NCBI GenBank assembly: GCA_028285105.1
Contig: JANQQE010000015.1
Coordinates: forward strand, 62,001 to 126,000
DNA length: 64,000 bases
Direction of reading: 5' to 3'
Source: Alphaproteobacteria bacterium
Lineage (GTDB): Bacteria; Planctomycetota; Phycisphaerae; UBA1845
In this document: piece by piece, positions 56,581 to 64,000 of the stretch
Layout of the letters: the number at the start of each line of letters is the position of its first letter
How positions within the stretch are numbered: the stretch's first letter is position 1
Made by a program: the position numbers and the translations under genes
Notes under the pieces: generated by a model
What the model saw: only the letters and a program-made list of their open reading frames with translations
Database searches by the model: none
What the model was told of the DNA's origin: nothing

Positions 56581-57468
56581 ATGGTTACAACTCGCAACAT
56601 CACCGAGGGCGTTATCAACGCCATCAGCGTTGACGTCGAAGATTGGCTGCAATCGGCATTCGATTCGAAGCTACCTCTTACCGATCGATTCAACGTCAAC
56701 ACTAGAAAAATACTCGAAGCGTTTGAAGCACGCGGCGTCAAGGGCACCTTTTTTGTCCTCGGTTTGGCGGCAAAGCAGGCCCCGGAAATGGTTCGCGAAA
56801 TCTACGACGCTGGCCATGAAGTGCAATCTCATGGTTACGGCCATGAACTCGTCACAACCATTTCGCCCGAACATTTCAAGAACGATATTGAACGCTCCAA
56901 GAAGTTGCTGGAAGACATCATCGGTGTCGAGATTACCGGATACCGCGCACCGGCATTTACGATCACACAAAAAACACTCTGGGCACTCGACACCCTTCTG
57001 GACCTTGGATTCAAGTACGATTCCTCAATTTTTCCAGTCCTTATGAAGCGTTACGGCATCGATGGTGCACCGTGGTACCCATACCTGGCCAAGACGCCCA
57101 AGGGCCGCGAGATTCTGGAATTGCCGGTCGGGTCATTTCAAGCAGCAGGTCGCAGGTGGGCTACGGGAGGCGGTGGTTATTTTCGCCTGCTGCCCTATTC
57201 GATTCTGCGGCGCGCCGTGCGCCAGTTGAACGAGCAGAACCATTCCGCAACCATCTACATGCATCCCTACGAATACGACCCCATCGAGTTTGCTGAATTG
57301 GATTATCCGATTCCAATGAAGACGCGACTGCATCAAGGATTGGGGCGAAGGGGGTTTCCGGGAAAGGTCAACCGTTTGCTCACCGATTTTCGATTCGGGA
57401 CCATGCAGGATGTCATCGACACACTCGGAGAATTAGAAACGCATGAACATCGTGGTCTTGACGACTAA
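56581..57468 (+). CDS. Polysaccharide deacetylase, XrtA/PEP-CTERM-locus type (DUF3473)
   Basis: A 295-residue NodB-type deacetylase. AISVDVEDW near the N-terminus, GTFFVLGLAA, HEVQSHGYGHE (metal-binding His) and GYRAPAFTIT form the fold; the C-terminal GGGGYFRLLPYSILRR and YMHPYEYDP mark the DUF3473-containing subfamily linked to XrtA exosortase EPS loci. It would remove N-acetyl groups from hexosamines. No exosortase gene is in the window. A start at 56554 would overlap the methyltransferase; ATG 56581 is used. Confidence 0.9.
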   Translation: MVTTRNITEGVINAISVDVEDWLQSAFDSKLPLTDRFNVNTRKILEAFEARGVKGTFFVLGLAAKQAPEMVREIYDAGHEVQSHGYGHELVTTISPEHFKNDIERSKKLLEDIIGVEITGYRAPAFTITQKTLWALDTLLDLGFKYDSSIFPVLMKRYGIDGAPWYPYLAKTPKGREILELPVGSFQAAGRRWATGGGGYFRLLPYSILRRAVRQLNEQNHSATIYMHPYEYDPIEFAELDYPIPMKTRLHQGLGRRGFPGKVNRLLTDFRFGTMQDVIDTLGELETHEHRGLDD

Positions 57469-58225
57469 TGTTCAACAATACTTGCCGGACTTCTTCGCGC
57501 GATTTCTCGAATCACGGGCCTGTGACACCAAAGCCGTTTATGTCGTACCGCCTCGCTATGGTAAAGAATCCACATCGGATTTGGCCCGCAAGTACATCAA
57601 GGCATTCGGACTATGGAATTTCATACGAGTCGGAATGCGGACCGCGAAAGCCAAACTGCTCTACACCCTTCCCCAAATTGGACGAAACGGTTCATGCTAC
57701 TCCATTCAAGCCGCATGCAAGCAGTATGGCGTTCCGTGCGAAGAAGCGGAAGACGTCAATTCCGAAGCGTTTCAAACCAAGTTGCGCGAGATGAAGACAG
57801 ACCTGCTCGTCTCCGTCTCCTGTCCACAGTTGTTTCGCAAACCACTCATCGAACTTCCACCCAATGGCACGCTAAACGTCCACGGTGCCAAGCTTCCCAA
57901 GTACCGCGGAATCCTCCCCAGTTTCTGGATGATGGCCAACGGCGAAAAAGAAGCTGGCGTCACGGTCTTTCTCGTCAATGAAAATATTGATGCGGGTGAC
58001 GTTGTCGAAAAGTCTGAGTTTCCGATCGAACCGAATGAGTCGTTGGATGGATTCATCAGGCGCAGTAAGTTGATTGCCTGCGACACACTTCTCCGCGCCA
58101 TCAAGAAGATTGAAGATGGCCACTATCAAACTGATCCTCTAAGCATGAAAGACAGCAGTTACTTTTCATTTCCTACGAAAGACAGTTACCGACAATTCCG
58201 CAGGCGCGGACGACGGTTGTGGTAA
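57443..58225 (+). CDS. Formyltransferase-family protein
   Basis: A 260-residue protein of the formyltetrahydrofolate-using family. Core residues: Asn145 and His147 in NVHGAKLPKYRG and Asp183/186 in NIDAGDVV. Such enzymes N-formylate amino sugars (e.g. Qui4N) from N10-formyl-THF. In this locus it may formylate an amino sugar, consistent with the 4-keto-6-deoxy pathway suggested by the dehydratase; the aminotransferase is not seen here. The ATG at 57443 overlaps the deacetylase by 26 bp. Confidence 0.86.
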   Translation: MNIVVLTTNVQQYLPDFFARFLESRACDTKAVYVVPPRYGKESTSDLARKYIKAFGLWNFIRVGMRTAKAKLLYTLPQIGRNGSCYSIQAACKQYGVPCEEAEDVNSEAFQTKLREMKTDLLVSVSCPQLFRKPLIELPPNGTLNVHGAKLPKYRGILPSFWMMANGEKEAGVTVFLVNENIDAGDVVEKSEFPIEPNESLDGFIRRSKLIACDTLLRAIKKIEDGHYQTDPLSMKDSSYFSFPTKDSYRQFRRRGRRLW

Positions 58226-58305
58226 CGACACCACCGATCGGCTGGCATGGATTCGTGATTTTTGACGATCGGGGATACTTCGAAAATAGGTGATATTCGA
58301 ATACA

Positions 58306-58325
58306 GGGGCTGCAATTCTTGCCCC
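58306..58325 (+). terminator. Weak hairpin, possible attenuator/terminator
   Basis: GGGGC and GCCCC pair across a 10-base loop and are followed by ATTTT, in the 131-bp gap between the formyltransferase and SxtJ genes. The stem is short, so function is doubtful. Confidence 0.25.
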
Positions 58326-58356
58326 ATTTTCCAACTAAAATCGAGATACGACGTAC

Positions 58357-58794
58357 ATGATTCAAGTTAATCGAAATCCCGACCTGAATACTCTTCGATC
58401 GTTTGGTCTGGCGATGCTACTTGGATTTGGATTGCTCGGTGGCCTGCTTTGGTATGCCTGGCCTGACCCAAACAGTTTCGCTTGGCGAAGCGCTGGCGGT
58501 CAGAAACTGGCAATTGGTCTTTGGGCGGTGGGAACATTACTGGCGCTTGCGTCGATTGGACCTCGTGGTATCGCTGTGCCAGTGTATGTTGGCTGGATGA
58601 CCATCGGTATGTTCTTAGGTGGCATTATGACGTTCATCATGATGAGTGCTTTATTTTTTGTCCTGCTCCCTGTCTTTTCATTAATTCGATTCAAGAACCC
58701 GTTACGACTGAAACTGAAGCCACCGGGCGAAAGCTACTGGGAAGACTGTCGTGAACATGAACCTACCCTCGAAAGAACGGCAAGACCCTTTTAG
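58357..58794 (+). CDS. sxtJ: SxtJ-like small membrane protein
   Basis: A 145-residue protein with about three or four hydrophobic helices (LAMLLGFGLLGGLLWYAW, LAIGLWAVGTLLALASIG, a third at 80-107) and a charged tail (RFKNPLRLKLKPPGESYWED). The RFK/PxxSYW tail and position before a carbamoyltransferase match SxtJ, a protein of unknown function first noted in saxitoxin clusters. Family assignment is from memory of the context and tail. Confidence 0.75.
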   Translation: MIQVNRNPDLNTLRSFGLAMLLGFGLLGGLLWYAWPDPNSFAWRSAGGQKLAIGLWAVGTLLALASIGPRGIAVPVYVGWMTIGMFLGGIMTFIMMSALFFVLLPVFSLIRFKNPLRLKLKPPGESYWEDCREHEPTLERTARPF

Positions 58795-58858
58795 CCCTAC
58801 TACGGCGCGAATGCGACGATCAAAATCGTCACATTGCCGCTGAATCTAATTCGTGATC

Positions 58859-60625
58859 ATGCATGTTCTCGGCATATCTTGTTACTACCACGACTCGGGC
58901 GCGGCGCTAATTCGAGACGGACGGCTTATCGCCGCCGCCGAGGAAGAACGATTCAACCGCAGGAAGCACTACAGCGCGTTTCCGAATCTTGCAGTCGAGT
59001 ACTGCCTGCGGGAGGCTGGCATCACCATCAAAGATGTCGACTACATCTGCTTCTATGAAAAGCCCCTTGTCAAATTCTCGCGCATTCTCGAAACGATTCT
59101 AACGCGTTGGCCGCGGACCTACTGGAATTGGGTCAAGAGCATGCCCATCTGGCTGATGACCAAGTTGCACATAGGACGCACCATTCAGCGCGAACTGGAC
59201 ACTGACAAAGACATCCATTTCTGTACGCACCACCTGTCTCACGCAGCGAGCGCATTTTTGGTGTCGCCCTACAAAGAGTCGGCTATCATCACTGCTGACG
59301 GTGTCGGAGAATGGGCGACAACAGCATGGGGCGTGGGCTGTGGTACCAACATCGATCTGCAAAAAGAAATCAGCTTTCCGCATTCGGTTGGTCTGCTGTT
59401 CAGCGCTATCACTTCTTACCTGGGGTTTCGCGTCAACGACGCCGAGTGGAAAGTCATGGGCCTTGCGCCGTATGGCCAACCCACCTACCTCGACAAATTT
59501 CGAGAAGTTGTCGATTTACGCACGGATGGAAGCTTTCGTCTGAACATGAAATATTTCACGCACACGCATTCCACCTCAAGAATGTTCAACCGGCGATGGG
59601 AAGAACTCTTTGGCCGGCGCATGCGAACGAAGGAAACCGAAATCGACCAATTCCACAAGGACATCGCCCATTCCGGTCAGAAAATGGTCGAAGAGATCAT
59701 GGTCACAATGGCGACCCATGTTCGCAAGACGACGCAGATGGAGAATTTGTGCCTCGCTGGCGGTGTGGGACTCAATTGCGTGGCCAACTGGCGAATCTTA
59801 CAGGAATCTGGATTCAAGAACATCTTCATCCAGCCGGCGGCTGGCGATTCCGGTGCAGCGTTGGGGGCTGCATTTTATTTGTACAACACCGTCTTGAAGA
59901 ACCGGCGCAACTTCGAGATGCGGCACGCTTATTGGGGGCCGTCATTCGACGACGACTGCATTCGCAAGGCCCTGGAATTGTCGGGATTGTCGTTTACTTA
60001 TCATGATCGTGAAGAAACCTTGCTTGAACAAACCGCTGAAGCCATCGACAGCGGCAAGGTGATCGCCTGGTATCAGGGTAGACTCGAATTCGGTCCACGC
60101 GCGCTGGGCAATCGCTCGCTTGTTGCCGACGCCCGCGACCCGAAGATGAAAGACATCATCAATGCAAAGGTAAAGTTTCGCGAAGCGTTCCGTCCGTTTG
60201 CTCCCAGCGTTCTTCGCGAACATGCCCACATCTACTTTGAAATGCCCGAGGGCATGGACGCACCGTTTATGTTGCTCGTTCCAAACGTCCGTCCCGAAAA
60301 GCGTGCGGAGGTTCCGGCGATCACCCACGAGGACGGTACCGGTCGCGTGCAGACCGTGACCGAAGAAGACAATGGACGCTATTATCGACTCATCAAAGCA
60401 TTTTACGACTGTACGGGAACACCCCTGGTTATCAACACTTCATTCAACGTCCGCGGCGAACCCATTGTGCTGTCGCCCGAAGATGCGATCCACACATTCA
60501 TGAATACAGGCATCGATTGGCTGGTCATGGGCAATTTTGTGGTTTCGGAGAAACCCGATGCCGTCGATTACGAAGCCGGTATGAAGCGAAGCATTGAACT
60601 TGAAGCCAGTTCACTGATGAAGTAG
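58859..60625 (+). CDS. sxtI: O-carbamoyltransferase (NodU/CmcH/SxtI family)
   Basis: A 588-residue enzyme that transfers a carbamoyl group from carbamoyl phosphate via carbamoyl-AMP to a hydroxyl. The Kae1-like N-terminal domain has LGISCYYHDSGAALI, EEERFNRRKH, THHLSHAASAF (His124-128) and ITADGVGEW; the C-terminal YrdC-like domain has WYQGRLEFGPRALGNRSL and FREAFRPFAPSVL. In a polysaccharide locus it would carbamoylate a sugar. ATG at 58859 is preferred to GTG at 58853. It is flanked by SxtJ- and DUF5989-like genes. Confidence 0.93.
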   Translation: MHVLGISCYYHDSGAALIRDGRLIAAAEEERFNRRKHYSAFPNLAVEYCLREAGITIKDVDYICFYEKPLVKFSRILETILTRWPRTYWNWVKSMPIWLMTKLHIGRTIQRELDTDKDIHFCTHHLSHAASAFLVSPYKESAIITADGVGEWATTAWGVGCGTNIDLQKEISFPHSVGLLFSAITSYLGFRVNDAEWKVMGLAPYGQPTYLDKFREVVDLRTDGSFRLNMKYFTHTHSTSRMFNRRWEELFGRRMRTKETEIDQFHKDIAHSGQKMVEEIMVTMATHVRKTTQMENLCLAGGVGLNCVANWRILQESGFKNIFIQPAAGDSGAALGAAFYLYNTVLKNRRNFEMRHAYWGPSFDDDCIRKALELSGLSFTYHDREETLLEQTAEAIDSGKVIAWYQGRLEFGPRALGNRSLVADARDPKMKDIINAKVKFREAFRPFAPSVLREHAHIYFEMPEGMDAPFMLLVPNVRPEKRAEVPAITHEDGTGRVQTVTEEDNGRYYRLIKAFYDCTGTPLVINTSFNVRGEPIVLSPEDAIHTFMNTGIDWLVMGNFVVSEKPDAVDYEAGMKRSIELEASSLMK

Positions 60626-60682
60626 AAATCTCCGTTTGGGAATGTTGCCCACGGTTGAGCACACCGCAGTCCGAGTTAAGTC

Positions 60683-60841
60683 ATGGCCAAGCAATCGCTG
60701 ATCAAAGAATTCTTCGCGTTTATCAGGCACGAGAAGAAATGGTGGATGATTCCCCTGGTCACCGTTTTGTTGCTGGTCAGCGGGCTGATACTTTTTAGCA
60801 GTTCTTCACCCCTGGCCCCGTTTATTTATCCCCTGTTTTGA
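60683..60841 (+). CDS. DUF5989/SxtK-like 52-residue membrane protein
   Basis: A tiny gene: ATG at 60683, TGA ending at 60841, 52 residues. It has a basic/aromatic N-terminus (IKEFFAFIRHEKKWW), one transmembrane helix (IPLVTVLLLVSGLILF) and a Ser/Pro tail ending SSSPLAPFIYPLF. Its composition and position after a carbamoyltransferase match the SxtK/DUF5989 family. Together with SxtJ it makes the J-I-K triplet seen in several bacterial loci; function is unknown, but the tight link suggests they assist or anchor the carbamoyltransferase. Confidence 0.8.
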   Translation: MAKQSLIKEFFAFIRHEKKWWMIPLVTVLLLVSGLILFSSSSPLAPFIYPLF

Positions 60842-60945
60842 CCTAAGATTTCAGCCGATAACATGCATGCTATCCAATCTTCGTACCTGCGTTGCAATTG
60901 CGTTCTCGACAAAGTGATTACTCAAAACCAATAGAGCGACCATCT

Positions 60946-62040
60946 ATGAAAATCATCAACATTTGCGGTGCCCGTCCAAACTTCATGAAGATTGCACCGC
61001 TGATGCGGGCGTATAAGCATCACGAAAATATAGAGCCGATGCTGGTCCATACCGGTCAGCATTATGATGCGAACATGTCGGACCTTTTCTTCAAGCAACT
61101 GGGTATACCTGAACCAGACCTCAATCTCGAAATCGGGTCGGCCAGTCATGCTGTTCAAACAGCTGAAATCATGAAGCGGTTTGAAACTGTCGTGCTTGAA
61201 GAAAAACCCGATTGGGTCGTCGTTGTTGGAGATGTCAATAGTACCATCGCCTGCGCCATGGTGGCGACCAAACTTGGCATCAAAGTCGCCCATGTCGAAG
61301 CCGGTTTGCGCAGTTTCGATCGTGACATGCCCGAAGAAATCAACCGCGTTCTGACCGATTCGATCTCGGACTTGTTGTTCGTGACCGAACCGAGCGGGAT
61401 GGAAAATCTAAAGAACGAAGGCGTCGCCGATGACAAAGTTCACTTCGTCGGCAATGTGATGATCGACACGCTCCGCGCCAACTTCGACAAAGCCCAAAAG
61501 TCGACGATCGTCGAATCATTGGGTTTGGAGGCAAAGGGATTCAACGTCGTCACGCTACATCGCCCCAGCAACGTTGACGATCTCACCACGATGGGACGCA
61601 TTGTCGATGTCATCGATGAAATTCAAAAAGACCTGCCGACCGTCTTTCCGATGCACCCTCGAACGAAACACAATCTCGGCAAACTCGGGCTGGCCGACCG
61701 ATTGGAATCGATGGCCAACTTGAAAATCATTGAGCCTGTCGGTTACCTCGACTTCCTCAAACTCACCGGAAGTGCGGCGGTCGTTCTAACAGACTCTGGC
61801 GGAATTCAGGAAGAGACAACCATTCTTGGCGTTTGGTGTTTGACCCTTCGCGAAAACACCGAGCGCCCCGTGACCATCGATCAGGGTACCAACACGCTGG
61901 TCGGAACCGACCCCAAGAAAATCCTCAATGCCTATCGCGATTGCCGCAGCAAGGAAGTAGGCGATGCCCAAACGCCCGAGAAGTGGGACGGGAAAGCGGC
62001 TGAACGCATCGCAGAAGTTCTCGCCAAGCAACCCACCTGA
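60946..62040 (+). CDS. wecB: UDP-N-acetylglucosamine 2-epimerase, copy 2
   Basis: A 364-residue epimerase of the RPNFMK subtype: CGARPNFMKIAPLM, VGDVNST, HVEAGLRSFDRDMPEEINR, VTLHRPSNVDD (catalytic His) and LTDSGGIQEETTILGV. It differs from copy 1 in the RPxx and HRxxN motifs, so probably acts on a different nucleotide sugar, or serves another branch of the locus. ATG at 60946; the earlier in-frame start is rejected. It closes the rightward run. Confidence 0.93.
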   Translation: MKIINICGARPNFMKIAPLMRAYKHHENIEPMLVHTGQHYDANMSDLFFKQLGIPEPDLNLEIGSASHAVQTAEIMKRFETVVLEEKPDWVVVVGDVNSTIACAMVATKLGIKVAHVEAGLRSFDRDMPEEINRVLTDSISDLLFVTEPSGMENLKNEGVADDKVHFVGNVMIDTLRANFDKAQKSTIVESLGLEAKGFNVVTLHRPSNVDDLTTMGRIVDVIDEIQKDLPTVFPMHPRTKHNLGKLGLADRLESMANLKIIEPVGYLDFLKLTGSAAVVLTDSGGIQEETTILGVWCLTLRENTERPVTIDQGTNTLVGTDPKKILNAYRDCRSKEVGDAQTPEKWDGKAAERIAEVLAKQPT

Positions 62041-62113
62041 CGCTCTCCTGCGAACTGAATTGGATTCTATTGAGCCTGACAGGGCAACCGGACTAACAGG
62101 GCAACCGGTTCGT

Positions 62114-63199
62114 TTAAGGCGAATCGAACGAAAGCCAAAACGCATTGGCGTCTTCCAAGTCAACATCGCCATCGACATCTGCATCGAACACATCCAGACA
62201 ATCCGGCGACATGACAGGTGGTGACACTTGTGGACCTGCCAGGCAATCGTGCAAAAGCGCGTAGTCGGCTAGGTCGATATCGCCATCGCAGTCCGAATCG
62301 CCTGTAGTTCCCGACTCAATAACCGTCGAGAAATGAAAAAAGTTCAGCAGGTTAATCGATCCGCCGGAAAGAAACGGCCCGCTGACCGAGTTATCGCCTG
62401 TGTCAATCAGCGAAAGGTTGTTGGCGTCGGCCACGAAAATGCCACCATCAGGCCCTTGTTCGAGTCCGATCGGAAAACCGAAGTTAATCGTTGTCAGGAC
62501 AGTATCGGTGTCGAGATCGTACCGATAAACTGAATTGCTTGAAACAAAATACAGGTCGCCATTGTCGCCGAACTGTAAACCAAACGTGTTGCCAACGGTC
62601 AATCCATCACCGCTATCGGCGAGAACTTCTTCAAATGCCCCAGTCGTCCCATTGTAGACGATGATGCTGGCGCTATACCTCCCGGCGACATAGAACCGAC
62701 CATCCGGCCCGAAAGCCATTCCGCTGGGGCCATCCATTCCTCCTGCCCCCGCGCTGACAAACGCATCGATAAACGTTCCATTTTGATCGTAGCGCAGCAC
62801 CTCGTCGCTCGCCTGACTGGAAACATAGAGATTGCCATCCGGACCGACAAGGATATAGACGGGATCGTTCAGACCGCTGGCAGAGTCGATGAACACATCG
62901 ATCAAAGCGCCAGAGTCGCGGTCGTAACGAAGGATCTCGTCTGTACCGAAGCTGGCTACCAATACATCGGTTCCGCGATCGAGAATCCCATGCGGTTCAA
63001 CCAGCCCGGTGGCAGCCGCCACAGAAACGAACTCATCGATGTACTGTCCGGTTGTTGAGTCGTAGCGCAGCACCTCATGCCCAAAATCGCTACTGACGTA
63101 GAGAATGTTGCTCGGGCACTGAGGTGCAGCTAACACTTCTGCACATAATGCGGATAGAACCGCTGCCCCCACTCTCACCGAACGAACACCGATTTTCAT
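62114..63199 (-). CDS. Secreted NHL/Vgb-type beta-propeller with C-terminal dockerin-like repeat
   Basis: A 361-residue protein with a signal peptide (ending near CAEVLAAPQ). About five repeats of the type SSDFGHEVLRYDSTTG, ASFGTDEILRYDRDSG and SSQASDEVLRYDQNG form a beta-propeller, like NHL or virginiamycin-B-lyase folds. A dockerin-type pair follows: DCDGDIDLADYALLHDCLAGP and DADVDGDVDLEDANAFW. Ligand unknown; a cell-surface or extracellular binding protein is likely. The paired dockerin-type motif resembles those of the amylase, GH31 and the partial gene to the right. Confidence 0.82.
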   Translation of the reverse strand: MKIGVRSVRVGAAVLSALCAEVLAAPQCPSNILYVSSDFGHEVLRYDSTTGQYIDEFVSVAAATGLVEPHGILDRGTDVLVASFGTDEILRYDRDSGALIDVFIDSASGLNDPVYILVGPDGNLYVSSQASDEVLRYDQNGTFIDAFVSAGAGGMDGPSGMAFGPDGRFYVAGRYSASIIVYNGTTGAFEEVLADSGDGLTVGNTFGLQFGDNGDLYFVSSNSVYRYDLDTDTVLTTINFGFPIGLEQGPDGGIFVADANNLSLIDTGDNSVSGPFLSGGSINLLNFFHFSTVIESGTTGDSDCDGDIDLADYALLHDCLAGPQVSPPVMSPDCLDVFDADVDGDVDLEDANAFWLSFDSP

Positions 63200-63205
63200 T
63201 TCGGC

Positions 63206-64000
63206 CTATCCTGTAAATGCGGCTTGGAATGCGGCAAAATCGGTGAGGTCGATCTCGCTGTTGCTGTCAGCATCGAAACAATCGCACGGCGAAACGGACG
63301 AGTCTGCCCCCGGACCCAGCAGGCAGTTTACGAATTCCGCAAGATCGGCGTCATCCACATCACCGTCGATATCGTGGTCGCCGCCACCGGGAACGCAACT
63401 GGCGACGATGCATTCGATGTCGAATATCTCGAAATCGTCGATACCGGCTTCCACCACGGACTGTGTTCCAATGTCTTCAGCTATAAATCGTATGCGGAAC
63501 TGATTCGACGCCGAAATGGCATACGCCCTTTCAAACCAGCCGCCGCTGATTTGCGGATTTTCGTCTGCTGTTGTCGGGCCGACAATTTCAAGCGTGTTCC
63601 AACTGCTGCCACCGTTGTCCGAGAATTCGACAATCAATCGGTCGGTCCCTGGGCCACCGCCAGTATCGTTTGAAAACCACCTGGCGTAGCTCACCTGCGG
63701 CGAAGTCATTGCCGACGTATCGAAGATCGGAGACGTCAGTGTCACCGAACCACTGTCAACGTCACTGTTGCAACTGTTGGCACTGCTGTTATCCGTCAAC
63801 CAACACTGTCCGGAACCGTCGAAGTCGGCAGGCGGATCGCCGCGATCGCAATTGACCGGCGTACCCCGCGTCCACGGTCCGTCGCCCGCCGCATCGGTGG
63901 TAGTCCACCCATTGTCACTCTCGAAATTTTCAGCGACTTGCGTGATCAATGATGTCGCAACAAATGCGGAATAGGTTTCGCCGGGAGCATTCACCGGATC
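63206..64000 (-). CDS. Secreted/cell-surface protein with dockerin-like C-terminus (partial, 5' end off window)
   Basis: The leftward frame is open to the right edge, and the internal GTG at 63994 has no signal peptide, so this is the C-terminal part of a longer protein (265 codons with stop). It has a jelly-roll/MAM-like domain (AENFESDNGWTTTD, SPIFDTSAMTSPQVSYARWF, RLIVEFSDNGGSSWN) and a terminal dockerin-like pair (HDIDGDVDDADLAEFVNCL, DADSNSEIDLTDFAAFQ). Similar C-terminal modules occur on secreted peptidases and adhesins of Planctomycetota, but the catalytic part, if any, is not visible. It ends 6 bp before the beta-propeller gene starts, suggesting one transcript. Confidence 0.75.
   Translation of the reverse strand, partial: DPVNAPGETYSAFVATSLITQVAENFESDNGWTTTDAAGDGPWTRGTPVNCDRGDPPADFDGSGQCWLTDNSSANSCNSDVDSGSVTLTSPIFDTSAMTSPQVSYARWFSNDTGGGPGTDRLIVEFSDNGGSSWNTLEIVGPTTADENPQISGGWFERAYAISASNQFRIRFIAEDIGTQSVVEAGIDDFEIFDIECIVASCVPGGGDHDIDGDVDDADLAEFVNCLLGPGADSSVSPCDCFDADSNSEIDLTDFAAFQAAFTG

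Overview
The window looks like chromosome from a Gram-negative, mesophilic bacterium of the Planctomycetota, most likely a Phycisphaerae-like lineage. That assignment is an inference. It rests on large secreted glycoside hydrolases carrying dockerin-like D-x-D-x-D-G-D repeats, outer-membrane efflux parts, DUF2723 and DUF5989/SxtJ proteins, and a long exopolysaccharide locus. I see no rRNA, tRNA, CRISPR, phage or insertion-sequence genes.

Region 1 (1-15817) is a starch/alpha-glucan utilisation island of six secreted enzymes: a GH57-like enzyme (running off the left edge), a type I pullulanase, a GH13 amylase/branching-type enzyme, a CE1-like esterase with a CBM48-like domain, a GH97 alpha-glucosidase and a GH31 alpha-glucosidase. 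The genes form divergent and convergent pairs. Four intergenic spaces carry near-identical copies of a 13-bp palindrome, TGAAACTGTTTCA, which I propose is the operator of a shared regulon. No regulator or sugar transporter of the system is visible.

Region 2 (16093-23104) holds a SulP anion transporter with a STAS domain, a sirtuin with the Y-x-x-R acyl-binding signature, and a TolC / HlyD / ABC-ATPase export set whose permease is missing here.

Region 3 (23124-29735) is a leftward chemotaxis operon, cheW-cheR-cheA-(double cheC)-cheD-cheY, tightly coupled by overlapping stop/start codons. CheA has two HPt domains. The CheC-like protein is a tandem duplication in which each half keeps one phosphatase motif. 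There is no CheB and no receptor in the window.

Region 4 (29972-62040) is polysaccharide biosynthesis. A membrane-bound CapD/PglF-type dehydratase and a secreted TPR-like protein point left. From 33876 to 62040 everything points right: a DUF2723 membrane protein, two different UDP-GlcNAc 2-epimerases, a Wzx flippase, a Wzy/ligase, three GT4 glycosyltransferases, CapA, CapK, a heparinase II/III-family protein, a DUF4091 protein and a YdjC/ChbG deacetylase. A dense decoration block follows: GmhA, LbH acyltransferase, FkbH, acyl carrier protein, methyltransferase, XrtA-type polysaccharide deacetylase, formyltransferase, and an SxtJ - carbamoyltransferase - DUF5989 triplet. The FkbH-ACP-acyltransferase set suggests an acyl (possibly glyceryl) group built on a carrier protein and placed on the polymer.

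Region 5 (62114-64000) has two leftward secreted proteins with C-terminal dockerin-like repeats: a beta-propeller and a partial protein cut by the right edge.
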